Shown here in pieces: positions 26,717 through 35,659 of a stretch of DNA of 39,904 nucleotides; the stretch's first letter is position 1, and each line of letters begins with the position of its first letter. The notes under the pieces are model-generated. The model was given only the letters and a program-made list of their open reading frames with translations. It made no database searches and was not told where the DNA came from. Position numbers and translations under genes: made by a program. Source of the stretch: Lachnospiraceae bacterium (GTDB lineage Bacteria > Bacillota > Clostridia > Lachnospirales > Lachnospiraceae). Location of the stretch: NCBI GenBank assembly GCA_016288495.1, contig JAEEZH010000205.1:1-39904 (forward strand). The letters run 5' to 3'.

Positions 26717-28354
26717 TCAATATATTTTATATCTGGTACTTGTCACAAAACTTATCTTCATATCCTCAGACAGTCTCTTCAGTGCATCCGAGGCATAATC
26801 ATTAAGTGCCTGTGCTTTTTCTTTTATAAAAGCATATTCCATGGCCACATTGAAATAATTATCACCCACCGAGGTGGAATATCCGTCAAAGCCTGCCAGG
26901 TTCACATCTTTTATCCCCAGGCGTACCAGCAGCTTAAGGAGCATGATCAGGGAATTATCCTTTATCTCAAAGCTCTGATCCAGAAGAGATTCATAATCCA
27001 CCCTGTATTCAAAATCCCCCTTTGCCCTGGTGACATTTGATGTGGCGATGAGAACGGGGGGCTTTGCCTCCCTGTCATAATGAGCCAATCTACCCTCCAA
27101 TGTCAGATATCTCTTGGAATTACTGATGAAGATATAGTCGGTATAATAATCCTCCGGCAGGTAATTGATGGTGATGATCACCGGCTTATTTTTCAGTATA
27201 TATTCCTTTACCCTTTCACTTTCATCCTTAATACTCCTGGCAGGGCCGATTATCAAAAGAGGCGAAGCCATAAGCTTCCCGGACAGTTCTTTCAGATCTC
27301 CCTTTTCATCCAGATCCGTCCTTTGATATCTCCGGTAAAGTTCCTCTATATGATCCGGATCATACGCCAGTTTCTTATCCCTGTCTATATCATCCAGTAT
27401 CTCATTTATGGACTTGATGGAAAGACACCGCTTTTGCATAAGATGCTGCACATATTTGGGATGACAGTCATTGGAAGCGGCAAGATAATACTTAAGGGAA
27501 TATCCCCAGGGGAGCTTCAGATATATCTCCATGATGCTCACATCTATGGTTTCCAGCATCTGGTTAATATCATATGTGCCGCCGTAATGCTTGTTCAGAT
27601 ACATGGCAAGCAGCTCTATGGGAGTGTTGCCCGCTCCCTTGCCCATACCGAAGGAGGAGCCGTCCATAACCAGTGTACGGCGCTCACTTTCCGGTTTTTT
27701 CTGATTGCTTTCAATCAGGGCTATGCAGTTTGAATAGCCCAGCTGGAAATTGTTATGAGCATGATAACCAATGGAGATATCCGTCCTCAGATTCGAGTCC
27801 ATCAGTTCATAGTAATGCAAAAGCCCGCCCTCATGCAAAAGGCCATAGGTATCCACCATGGACATGGCATAGGGATGAAGTTCATTAACTCTTTTTATAA
27901 GATCCGTCATCTCTTCATCCGAATACCCGGTTATCGACACCGGCTGGACAAAGACCTCATATCCCAACTGCTTTAATTTCCCACAAAAATCAAGGGCAGC
28001 AAACCTGTCCTTTTTCTTAAAAATAACACGGATACCATCCATCACGCTCCCGGCTGCCGGGATGATCCTGTCGATGGAACAGGTACCGTAATCGATCATG
28101 CCTACTATCATGGAACCGCCGGGCGAAAGGGATCTGAACGTTTCATTCACGCACAGGGTATCAGGGAACATGGTCCTGTCAGGATCCGCTGCCTGCCTTT
28201 CGTCCATGAAGCCCACTTCTATGATATCCGTCCCCGCACTTACTGCACGCTCAAATATATTTATTATCTCATCCCGTCCGAAATTCCAGTCATTTATAAA
28301 ACCGCCATCCCTCAAAGTACAGTCCAGCAGCTTGATCTTTTTATCCATCATCAC
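26717..28354 (-). CDS. HMGL-type aldolase fused to an uncharacterised C-terminal domain
   Basis: 545 residues. Residues 1-290 are an HMG-CoA lyase/4-hydroxy-2-oxovalerate aldolase TIM barrel: LLDCTLRDGGFINDW (metal-binding Asp), DIIEVGF, the HxH metal site in IGYHAHNNFQLGYSN and FGMGKGAGNTPIELLAMYL. This family makes or breaks C-C bonds next to 2-oxo acids. The C-terminal 200 residues or so begin with PLLIIGPARSIKDES and continue with VIITINYLPEDYYTDYIFISN, which resembles a Rossmann-like, DUF115-type nucleotide-sugar fold; I cannot name it. Start codon choice is open (GTG 28354, ATG 28351 or 28348); GAGG lies 10 bases before the GTG. It may supply or process a keto-acid for the ThDP enzyme encoded 14 bases downstream. 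Confidence 0.8.
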   Translation of the reverse strand: MMMDKKIKLLDCTLRDGGFINDWNFGRDEIINIFERAVSAGTDIIEVGFMDERQAADPDRTMFPDTLCVNETFRSLSPGGSMIVGMIDYGTCSIDRIIPAAGSVMDGIRVIFKKKDRFAALDFCGKLKQLGYEVFVQPVSITGYSDEEMTDLIKRVNELHPYAMSMVDTYGLLHEGGLLHYYELMDSNLRTDISIGYHAHNNFQLGYSNCIALIESNQKKPESERRTLVMDGSSFGMGKGAGNTPIELLAMYLNKHYGGTYDINQMLETIDVSIMEIYLKLPWGYSLKYYLAASNDCHPKYVQHLMQKRCLSIKSINEILDDIDRDKKLAYDPDHIEELYRRYQRTDLDEKGDLKELSGKLMASPLLIIGPARSIKDESERVKEYILKNKPVIITINYLPEDYYTDYIFISNSKRYLTLEGRLAHYDREAKPPVLIATSNVTRAKGDFEYRVDYESLLDQSFEIKDNSLIMLLKLLVRLGIKDVNLAGFDGYSTSVGDNYFNVAMEYAFIKEKAQALNDYASDALKRLSEDMKISFVTSTRYKIY

Positions 28355-29691
28355 GATCTGACCGCCTCTTTTATTATCTTTGCCATATATTCAAGCTTCT
28401 CCCTCGTCATGCCGGGATACAGTCCCACCCAGAAGGTATCCCTCATTATCCTGTCCGTGACGGGAAGTTCACCCACAACACGATACATATCCGATCTGTC
28501 TCTGATATGATCAAAGCAGGGATGCTTGATGAGATTACCCGCAAAAAGCATCCTGGTCTGCACGCCCTTTGATTCCACATACCTGACTACCTTTTCCCTG
28601 TCCGTCCCCTCTGCCACAGTCATGGCAAAACCAAACCATGAAGGTTTTGAACCGGGTGCAGCCTCAGGCAGTATAAGCTTATCAGACACATCTGACAAAA
28701 GTTCATACAGTATATCAAAGTTTTCCCTGCGTCTTTCCACAAATGAAGGGAAGCGCTCAAGCTGGGCACAGCCAATGGCCGCCTGCATATCGGTGGCCTT
28801 AAGGTTATATCCGAAATGGGAATAGACATATTTATGGTCATAGCCCTTAGGCAGCTGCCCATACTGTCCGTCATACCTGTGTCCGCAGACATTGTCCATA
28901 CCGGAAGGACAGACACAGTCCCTTCCCCAGTCCCTCATGGAACGGATACACTTATGAAGCAGGGCATCACCGGTATATACCGCACCGCCCTCCCCCATGG
29001 TCATATGATGAGGCGGATAAAAGCTGGAGGTACCTATATCTCCCACAGCACCGGTAAAATATTCCTTCCCGTCAATGGTATATCTTGATCCCAGAGCATC
29101 ACAGTTATCTTCTATCAAAAACAGCCCATTCGAATCACAAAATTCCTTTACGCTTTTCAGATCAAAAGGATTACCTAAAGTATGGGCTATCATCACCGCC
29201 TTTGTTTTGGGCGAAAGCGCTGCCAAAAGCTGTGAGACATCGATATTATACTGGGGGATGGTCACATCGACAAAAACCGGGACCGCACCATACTGAATTA
29301 TGGGCGCTACCGTGGTGGGAAAACCGGCTGCCACCGTGATGACCTCGTCTCCCCTCCTTATGGCTCTCTCCTTAAGAAGCGGCGATGTCAGCGCCATAAA
29401 GGCACAAAGATTCGCCGAAGAACCTGAATTGACCAGAGATGTATGCTTAACTCCCAGATATGAAGATAACCCGGCCTCAAACTCTCTGGTATATCTTCCG
29501 GAAGTGAGCCAGAACTCCAGTGCACTGTCCACCAGATTGACCATCTCCTCGCTTCCGTAAACCCTGGAAGCATAAGGTATCCTGTCCCCCTCCTTAAAAG
29601 GAATTTCCGTATTATGATATTTCTCGCAATATCCGCGAACGAGGCCGAGTATTTGCTCCTCGGCCTCTTTCTTAGTCATATTATCAAACAT
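28351..29691 (-). CDS. rfbH: CDP-4-keto-6-deoxyglucose 3-dehydrase-like (RfbH/E1 family)
   Basis: About 446 residues from ATG 29691, which has GGAG 5 bases upstream inside the end of ugd; the ORF could extend to 29715 without such a site. DegT/DnrJ aminotransferase fold with HTLGNPFDL and IEDNCDALGSRY. Two features identify the RfbH branch. The PLP lysine is replaced by histidine in YPPHHMTMGEGGAV. The [2Fe-2S] cysteines are all present (C205, C267, C269 and C277, numbered from 29715) with the CX1CX7C spacing of E1. The enzyme removes the C3 hydroxyl from a CDP-4-keto-6-deoxyhexose on the way to 3,6-dideoxysugars. The E3 reductase and RfbF/RfbG are not in the window. Confidence 0.92.
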   Translation of the reverse strand: MFDNMTKKEAEEQILGLVRGYCEKYHNTEIPFKEGDRIPYASRVYGSEEMVNLVDSALEFWLTSGRYTREFEAGLSSYLGVKHTSLVNSGSSANLCAFMALTSPLLKERAIRRGDEVITVAAGFPTTVAPIIQYGAVPVFVDVTIPQYNIDVSQLLAALSPKTKAVMIAHTLGNPFDLKSVKEFCDSNGLFLIEDNCDALGSRYTIDGKEYFTGAVGDIGTSSFYPPHHMTMGEGGAVYTGDALLHKCIRSMRDWGRDCVCPSGMDNVCGHRYDGQYGQLPKGYDHKYVYSHFGYNLKATDMQAAIGCAQLERFPSFVERRRENFDILYELLSDVSDKLILPEAAPGSKPSWFGFAMTVAEGTDREKVVRYVESKGVQTRMLFAGNLIKHPCFDHIRDRSDMYRVVGELPVTDRIMRDTFWVGLYPGMTREKLEYMAKIIKEAVRS

Positions 29692-29693
29692 AT

Positions 29694-31001
29694 TCACTCC
29701 AATGTATTTACGCATTTCCTTCCCACACTGTCGTAGATCAGCTTCTGGGAATCAAAGTATCCCTTGGGGAAACAATTCCTTCCGTCTATGACAATGGGAT
29801 GTTTCATATTCTTTGAAAAAACATCCGGGCTAAGTGCCTTTACCTGGGGCCACTCTGTGAATATAAAACAGATGTCGGCATCCTTAAGGGTCTCCTCTAT
29901 ACTGTCATAATATTCCATGCCTTCAGGTATCCTGCGCTTAAAATTCTCAACACCCACCGGATCCCAGGCCTTTATCCTGGCTCCATCCTCCATGATGACC
30001 GGAATGGTGACCAGCGAAGGCGCTTCCCTCAGATCATCCGTACCGGGTTTAAAGGTAAGGCCAAGAACAGCTACTGTCAGATCCTTAAAATCGGTATAAT
30101 ACTGCTTTGCCTTTCTGATGGGGCGGAGTTTCTGACTCTCGTTAACCTCTATGGCAGCCTTTATGGTCTTTATCTCCCTGTCGTTAAAGGTAGCCAGCCA
30201 GGAAAGGGCTTTCGTATCCTTGGGGAAACATGAGCCGCCGTAACCTATGCCGGCATTCAGGAATTTGGAACCGATCCTGGAGTCATAGCTCATACCCTTT
30301 GTCACATCCTCTATATCGGCGCCTATGATCTCACAGAGGTTTGCGATCTCGTTTATATAGGATATCTTAAGTGCAAGGAAATCATTTGATGCATATTTGA
30401 TCATCTCGGCGGAACGCCTGTTGGTGGAAAGAAGAGGCGCATCAAACTTTTCATAAACCTGACGCAGCTTCTTCTCCGAAAAATCATCCTCACAGCCTAT
30501 GACGATCCTGGAAGCATGCATGGTATCCCTGACCGCGGTTCCCTGTGCCAGGAATTCCGGATTGGAGGCTACATGGATCTTCACCCTGCCTCCGCATTTT
30601 TCATTTATAAAAGATTCTATCCTGTCATTAGTCCCGATGGGCACCGTAGACTTAATAACCACAACACACTCATTTTTTATACTGTCGGCGATCTGCTCTG
30701 CCACGGAATAAACGTATTTGAGATTCGCACTTCCGTCTCTTTTTTCCGGAGTGCCGACACCCACAAAGATCACCTCCGCATCCTCGTATGCCGCTTTGTA
30801 GTCGGTGGTGAAGGTCAGTCTGTCCATGTTTTCCTTCATCAGTTCAGACAGGCCCTCTTCATAAATAGGAGAGATCCCCTGTCTCATGGTCGCTATCTTT
30901 TCTTCATCCACATCCACACAGCTCACCTCGTGTCCGTGAGCTGCCAGGCATACACCCGTTACCAGACCGACATATCCGGTTCCGGCTACCGCTATCTTCA
31001 T
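29694..31001 (-). CDS. ugd: UDP-glucose 6-dehydrogenase
   Basis: 435 residues. The N-terminal NAD domain starts MKIAVAGTGYVGLVTGVCLA and has VGVGTPEKRDGSANL. The catalytic cysteine lies in the family motif GYGGSCFPKDTKAL, and the C-terminal UDP-binding domain has VLGLTFKPGTDDLREAPS. It oxidises UDP-glucose to UDP-glucuronate with 2 NAD+ and so provides an acidic sugar for surface polysaccharide. The ATG overlaps the stop of the GGDEF gene (ATGA) and uses a GGGAGGT site. It feeds the same glycan pathway as the neighbouring transferases, although rfbH works on CDP-sugars rather than UDP-sugars. Confidence 0.97.
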   Translation of the reverse strand: MKIAVAGTGYVGLVTGVCLAAHGHEVSCVDVDEEKIATMRQGISPIYEEGLSELMKENMDRLTFTTDYKAAYEDAEVIFVGVGTPEKRDGSANLKYVYSVAEQIADSIKNECVVVIKSTVPIGTNDRIESFINEKCGGRVKIHVASNPEFLAQGTAVRDTMHASRIVIGCEDDFSEKKLRQVYEKFDAPLLSTNRRSAEMIKYASNDFLALKISYINEIANLCEIIGADIEDVTKGMSYDSRIGSKFLNAGIGYGGSCFPKDTKALSWLATFNDREIKTIKAAIEVNESQKLRPIRKAKQYYTDFKDLTVAVLGLTFKPGTDDLREAPSLVTIPVIMEDGARIKAWDPVGVENFKRRIPEGMEYYDSIEETLKDADICFIFTEWPQVKALSPDVFSKNMKHPIVIDGRNCFPKGYFDSQKLIYDSVGRKCVNTLE

Positions 31002-32434
31002 TTATCCGCACCTCCCTCATGATAGGTTATCGCATTTCCTTTGGTCGCCTTACTCTTATATACACAGACATCCGCCATCTTATATACATCCTCAAAAGAC
31101 AATTCACTGTGCTGGGGAACTATGACAGCTCCCATGCTGACAGAGAAATTATCCTCGCCAAGCTCAGCCACCTTAAAATCCCTGATACGTTTAAATATCC
31201 TGTCCGTCAGCTTACTTCCGGTCGCCACATCCTGAATACCCTGGGCAAAAATCCCATATTCATCTCCACCGAGCCTGAATACTATATCACGGTCTCTGGA
31301 CTCCTCCCTCAGGATATCAGCCACTCCGCGGATCACCTTGTCTCCCACAAAATGACCATATGTATCATTGATCTTTTTAAAAGAATCTATATCAGCCACA
31401 CAGAACAATCCGAACTTTCCGCTGGCAAAGGCGGTTTTGACCTTTTTTTCACCGCTGCCGCGGTTGAGTATGCCGGTCATGATATCCGTTTCCGCCAGAG
31501 TGATGAGTGTCTCTCGCTCCTTTGCACCCTCTACCACATCATCCACATTCTTGAAACCGGCAAGGATACCGCTGGCTTTGTTGGCAGGATTAACTGGTAT
31601 GTAAGTAAACTGACAATAATGGATCTCGCCGTTATCCTGAACTCTGTAACTGGACACATATTCATCGGTCTCCAGCATTTTTTTCTTGATGGTTTCAAAA
31701 CTTAAGGCTTCCAGCATATCCGGAATATCTTCATAGTACACTCTATCCTTTACATACTGACGGCTCAGGGTGTCATAGTCATAAACCTTGTCACTGGGCT
31801 GATCCATTCCCTTTGTCACATATCCGTCCAGCTTCAGGATCATCACCTTACCGGTATCCAGATTGATCTTGAATACATTGTAATAATCACGGCTCAGAGC
31901 ATTAACTATATCCAGCTGCTCTCTCAGATACAGCTTATCCGACATGTGCTTTTTGATGACCTTATCCACATCGCGGAAAGCCAGAATGAACTTGCTGCAT
32001 TCACCCGGCTCACCCGCCAGAGCAAAAGCCATCTGATGCCAGGAGATACTTCCCTCATCATTCATTCTCATATAATCTATGGTATACAGATCTCCATCCT
32101 TTATCCTCTCCAGGATCACCTTCGGCCGGATATCTTTCTGAATGGCCTCAGTCCTGTCCACCACATAGGTGTCCACATATGCCTCGATGAATTTATCATA
32201 GGTCCCCTGACGCAAAGCCAGATCTACCAGACCACTGACAGTATTTACGCCGGTAGTCCGATACAGTTTCATCTTCAGGTCATCGCAATCCACCAGCCAT
32301 ATGGTGTGGTATTCCTTTCCAAGAGCGGTAACCACACCCGTACAGTCCTTCAGCCTGGAATTAAAATCCTCGACCAGCTTTCTCTGTTCCTCAGGATAAT
32401 CATTCGGATTCAGGAATTCTTCGTTAATACTCAT
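30998..32434 (-). CDS. Cytosolic GGDEF protein, putative diguanylate cyclase
   Basis: 478 residues without membrane helices. Residues 1-300 appear to hold two PAS-like segments (around 30-160 and 185-300). The GGDEF domain (about 310-470) has the active motif RLGGDEY (389-393, Tyr in place of Phe). The inhibitory I-site R380-x-x-D383 lies just before it, and FCVADIDSFKKINDTYGH is intact. It should make c-di-GMP and be limited by product binding. The start has GGAGAAG upstream. It lies between a DPM1-like glycosyltransferase and ugd, so it is transcribed with the polysaccharide genes it may control. Confidence 0.92.
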   Translation of the reverse strand: MSINEEFLNPNDYPEEQRKLVEDFNSRLKDCTGVVTALGKEYHTIWLVDCDDLKMKLYRTTGVNTVSGLVDLALRQGTYDKFIEAYVDTYVVDRTEAIQKDIRPKVILERIKDGDLYTIDYMRMNDEGSISWHQMAFALAGEPGECSKFILAFRDVDKVIKKHMSDKLYLREQLDIVNALSRDYYNVFKINLDTGKVMILKLDGYVTKGMDQPSDKVYDYDTLSRQYVKDRVYYEDIPDMLEALSFETIKKKMLETDEYVSSYRVQDNGEIHYCQFTYIPVNPANKASGILAGFKNVDDVVEGAKERETLITLAETDIMTGILNRGSGEKKVKTAFASGKFGLFCVADIDSFKKINDTYGHFVGDKVIRGVADILREESRDRDIVFRLGGDEYGIFAQGIQDVATGSKLTDRIFKRIRDFKVAELGEDNFSVSMGAVIVPQHSELSFEDVYKMADVCVYKSKATKGNAITYHEGGADK

Positions 32435-32463
32435 AAAATACTTCTCCGTCCCGGTTCACGTAG

Positions 32464-33225
32464 TCAGACATCCATCTGTTTGAGAATATCGGCCATCTCT
32501 TCGGGAGACCACCTTGTGACCGTCACTTTATTCTTGACCATGCGCTTTCTAAGCCCGAAACACTGCTGCAGATATTGAAAAGTGACCTGTGTGTCAAGCT
32601 TTGATTCGCCGGCTGTTCTCTGTGCAAAAGCATAGGGTATCTCTGTCACACTGCTGTATGTCGCAGTGGCCAAGACCTCCACCATGATCTTCCAGCCCAC
32701 AGGACGCATATCCGCATTTGCGATAGCTTCCCTTCTGAACATAAAAAGACCGCTGGTGGGATCCGATATGGGTCTCAGGCAGGGAAGAAGGATCTGTCCT
32801 ATAACTCTGGCCGTGCCTGAAACAAATTTACGCCAGAGATTGAGGCCTCCGTCATCACCTCCCGGAATGAGTCTGGACGGAATGCAGAAATCCGCGCCCT
32901 GATCCAGCGCCGCGACCATAGGCCGCAGGATCGACGGGGGATGCTGCAGATCAGCATCCATACACGCCAGATAATCTCCCTCTGCCATTTTGAAACCAAG
33001 GATCACGGCAGTGGCAAGTCCTTTTTCATTTGTCCTGTGATGTACCCTGACATGAGGCTTTTCTTTTGATATGCTCTCTATGACCTGTGGCGTATCGTCG
33101 GTAGAATCATCCACAAAAAGGATCTCATGATCTATCCCGGCAAGCGCCTCATCTATCTGTGATACCAGATTTTTAATGTTGTCTCTTTCGTTAAATGAAG
33201 GAACTACTATGGATACCTTACTCAT
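32464..33225 (-). CDS. GT2 glycosyltransferase, dolichol/polyprenyl-phosphate mannosyltransferase-like
   Basis: 253 residues. GT-A fold of the DPM1-like group: SIVVPSFNERDNI, ILFVDDSTDDTP, CMDADLQHPP (DxD metal site), ISDPTSGLFMFRR and AQRTAGESKLD. There is no C-terminal membrane segment, as in the short DPM1 type. Such enzymes load a polyprenyl phosphate with one sugar, which GT-C membrane transferases then use; the DUF6020-like protein could be such a user. The ATG overlaps the EAL gene end by 8 bases. The last 45 residues, rich in Lys and Arg, may touch the membrane. Confidence 0.92.
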   Translation of the reverse strand: MSKVSIVVPSFNERDNIKNLVSQIDEALAGIDHEILFVDDSTDDTPQVIESISKEKPHVRVHHRTNEKGLATAVILGFKMAEGDYLACMDADLQHPPSILRPMVAALDQGADFCIPSRLIPGGDDGGLNLWRKFVSGTARVIGQILLPCLRPISDPTSGLFMFRREAIANADMRPVGWKIMVEVLATATYSSVTEIPYAFAQRTAGESKLDTQVTFQYLQQCFGLRKRMVKNKVTVTRWSPEEMADILKQMDV

Positions 33226-34897
33226 CGTTATCTTTACCGTCCATCAATTCTTCCAGGGTACAAAAGTCCACGGGCTTTGAATAATAATATCCCTGGAAGC
33301 TGTGGACCTTGTATTTTTGAAGTATGTCTCTCATCACCGGAGACTCTATCCCCTCCACGCAGACCTTTGCATCATAGGCTGCCGCAATGGAGGCGAAGTG
33401 ATCCACAATGGCTCTCTCCTTTTCATCATCCTCTATATTGATCACAAAACATCTGTCGATCTTTATGGTGTCAAAAGGAAGCTCTTTCACTACATCGACA
33501 GAAGAAAAACCGGTCCCGAAATCATCCAGGGCAAACCGGACGCCTCTGGCCCTAAGCTTTTCAACTATGGTCTTGAGCAGACCCATATCCAGAAGGCGGC
33601 ATCGTTCCGTGATCTCCAGGCACAAATGGTCCGCCGGGAATCCCGTCTCTGTCAGGACGCTTATCACAGACTCCACGAAATCCGGTTTTTCAAGCTGAGT
33701 ATAAGAAAGATTGACATTTATCGTAAAATCGGGATGCTTATCAAGCAAACCCTTTGAATCCGTCAGGGCTTTGGTAAGGATCCACCTCCCAAGCTCAGGG
33801 AACTGGGGATCTCTCTCCAGAACCGGAATAAAATGATCCGGCGGAACCAGTCCGTATTCATCATTCTTCCAGCGCAAAAGCGCCTCTGCTCCCACTATCC
33901 TTTCGGTGGACGCATTCACCACCGGCTGGTATAAAAGGAAAAACCCGTTATAATCCTGCTTTATGGATGCCTTGATCGCATGAAGCTTTTCGATCCGGAG
34001 TTTGTTCTCTTCGTTGAGATCATTAAAAAATTCCACCAGATCACCATGCCTTCGGATCTTTGATTCGCCATAGGCGAAATTCAGACAGGCATATATGGTC
34101 TGGTCACCTACATCAAAATCATCAAGCAGGAGCATGCCGCAGTTGAGCTCCAGGATAGGTCTCTTATCAGCCACGGGCACACCCTTTCTCAAATGAGTCC
34201 TGACTTTTTCATAAAGAGACTTCGCCTCCAAAGACGAGGATGTGTTGGATATTATGGCGAATTTAACGCCGTCCAGTCTGTATACATTCCCCCTGCTGCC
34301 CACAAAGCTCAACAGATACCGGCCGAATTTCTGGATGACCTGATTGCCGAAATGATAACCGTATATCTCATTTATCTCGGTAAACTTTCCTATGCCGAGC
34401 ATGCTGACGCATACCTTTTCTTTTCTTTCTATATGACCGGACAGATCCTCAAAAAAGCTGTACTGGTTACGAAGACCCGTTAGCGAATCCACATCGCCCA
34501 ACAGACCGTGATTCCTGATAATACCGGCAAAATATGTGGGCTGCTCATACTCATCCTTGATCACAAGCCCGCGACAGGTGCACGTGACATAATCTCCGCC
34601 GATCCTGCCTGCACGATACTGAATATCATGACAGCCTTTCCGGCCGGAGAATATCTCTTCCAGACTCTCGGCATATCCCTTCCTGTCCTCCGGATGGATA
34701 CATTCCAGAAACAGCGTACCTGCACCATACATATACTCAGACGGAAGCTGAAAAAAATTCACCGCAGACTTTGACCATCTGGAATAATCATACTGCATAT
34801 CACAAAGGAAGACATAAGTCCCCTCCGCGATCAGTGAAAACGCCTCAAACAATGAATCCAGGTATTTTTTTCTGTTTTCGGGAATCCTGTTTTCCAT
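33218..34897 (-). CDS. PAS-GGDEF(degenerate)-EAL protein, putative c-di-GMP phosphodiesterase
   Basis: 559 residues, no membrane helices. A PAS-like segment (about 20-130) is followed by a GGDEF domain in which the signature has become LDGVKFA (208-214), so it cannot be an ordinary cyclase; it may be a GTP- or ligand-binding regulator. The EAL domain (from about 300) keeps GAEALLRWK (E338), NVNLSYTQLE, LEITE, LDDFGTGFSSVDV, IKIDRCFV and VEGIES, which supports phosphodiesterase activity. It should lower c-di-GMP, opposing the GGDEF protein encoded two genes downstream. The ribosome-binding site is weak. A 63-base AT-rich gap upstream has TATAAT-like boxes but no good -35. Confidence 0.92.
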   Translation of the reverse strand: MENRIPENRKKYLDSLFEAFSLIAEGTYVFLCDMQYDYSRWSKSAVNFFQLPSEYMYGAGTLFLECIHPEDRKGYAESLEEIFSGRKGCHDIQYRAGRIGGDYVTCTCRGLVIKDEYEQPTYFAGIIRNHGLLGDVDSLTGLRNQYSFFEDLSGHIERKEKVCVSMLGIGKFTEINEIYGYHFGNQVIQKFGRYLLSFVGSRGNVYRLDGVKFAIISNTSSSLEAKSLYEKVRTHLRKGVPVADKRPILELNCGMLLLDDFDVGDQTIYACLNFAYGESKIRRHGDLVEFFNDLNEENKLRIEKLHAIKASIKQDYNGFFLLYQPVVNASTERIVGAEALLRWKNDEYGLVPPDHFIPVLERDPQFPELGRWILTKALTDSKGLLDKHPDFTINVNLSYTQLEKPDFVESVISVLTETGFPADHLCLEITERCRLLDMGLLKTIVEKLRARGVRFALDDFGTGFSSVDVVKELPFDTIKIDRCFVINIEDDEKERAIVDHFASIAAAYDAKVCVEGIESPVMRDILQKYKVHSFQGYYYSKPVDFCTLEELMDGKDNDE

Positions 34898-34960
34898 ATC
34901 AGCACCAACTTAGATAGTATGTTACGATATACACATCCATTTTATCACATTATACATACA

Positions 34961-35623
34961 TTATAAAGACATATTTTGCCACATTTCTCTCCAAAGCCGG
35001 AATCTGTTCTGTTCTTTTCTGACAGCCTTACCTGTGTCAAGCAGATATTTGTCAAAACCGTTTACAACCACAGTCCCGGAGGGATGCTCCTTTTCCCTTT
35101 TAAACCCGGCCATATATGAAGCATGCACGTGACCGTGGAGCATATATGCCGGATGACAGATATCCAGCAGCTTATTAAAGCACTCATACCCTCTGTGAGG
35201 CAGATCACTCATATCACCAAAGCCCCGCAGAGGCGCATGGGTCACCAGCACATCGATCCCTCTGTTCTTTATTATCTGCCAGCGGCTCCTGAGTATCTTG
35301 TGACGCATCTGGAATTCCGAAAACATATAGGGTCCTTTTTTATATTTCATGGATCCCCCGAGTCCGAAAAACCGCAGTCCCTTATATACAAAAACTTTTT
35401 CATCCAGGTTAATACAGCCCTCCGGCGGTTTTTTCACATATTCCGTATCATGGTTTCCGGGAACATATAATACCGGGCATCTGCCCATAGTCACCAGAAA
35501 TTCAAGATAATCGGAATCCAGATCACCGCAGGACACAATAAGATCGACCCCCTCCAGTTTGTCGGGGGAATAATAATCCCACAGAGATTTTGATTCCTCA
35601 TCAGCCAGGACAAGTATCTTCAT
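34961..35623 (-). CDS. Metallophosphoesterase of unknown substrate
   Basis: 220 residues. Calcineurin-like fold with CGDLDSDYLEFL, VPGNHD, VTHAPLRGFGDMSD and HGHVHASY, which supply most ligands of a two-metal site. The first motif, normally D-x-H, reads LADEES here, so one histidine ligand is missing; I believe this is a feature of the subfamily rather than damage. The substrate cannot be read from sequence; candidates are cyclic nucleotides, nucleotide sugars or protein phosphate. The ribosome-binding site is GAGGG. It lies 36 bases after the ParB-BMP fusion gene. Confidence 0.88.
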   Translation of the reverse strand: MKILVLADEESKSLWDYYSPDKLEGVDLIVSCGDLDSDYLEFLVTMGRCPVLYVPGNHDTEYVKKPPEGCINLDEKVFVYKGLRFFGLGGSMKYKKGPYMFSEFQMRHKILRSRWQIIKNRGIDVLVTHAPLRGFGDMSDLPHRGYECFNKLLDICHPAYMLHGHVHASYMAGFKREKEHPSGTVVVNGFDKYLLDTGKAVRKEQNRFRLWREMWQNMSL

Positions 35624-35659
35624 AAATATCCCTCAAATCAACGATCGCATTTTTCAACA

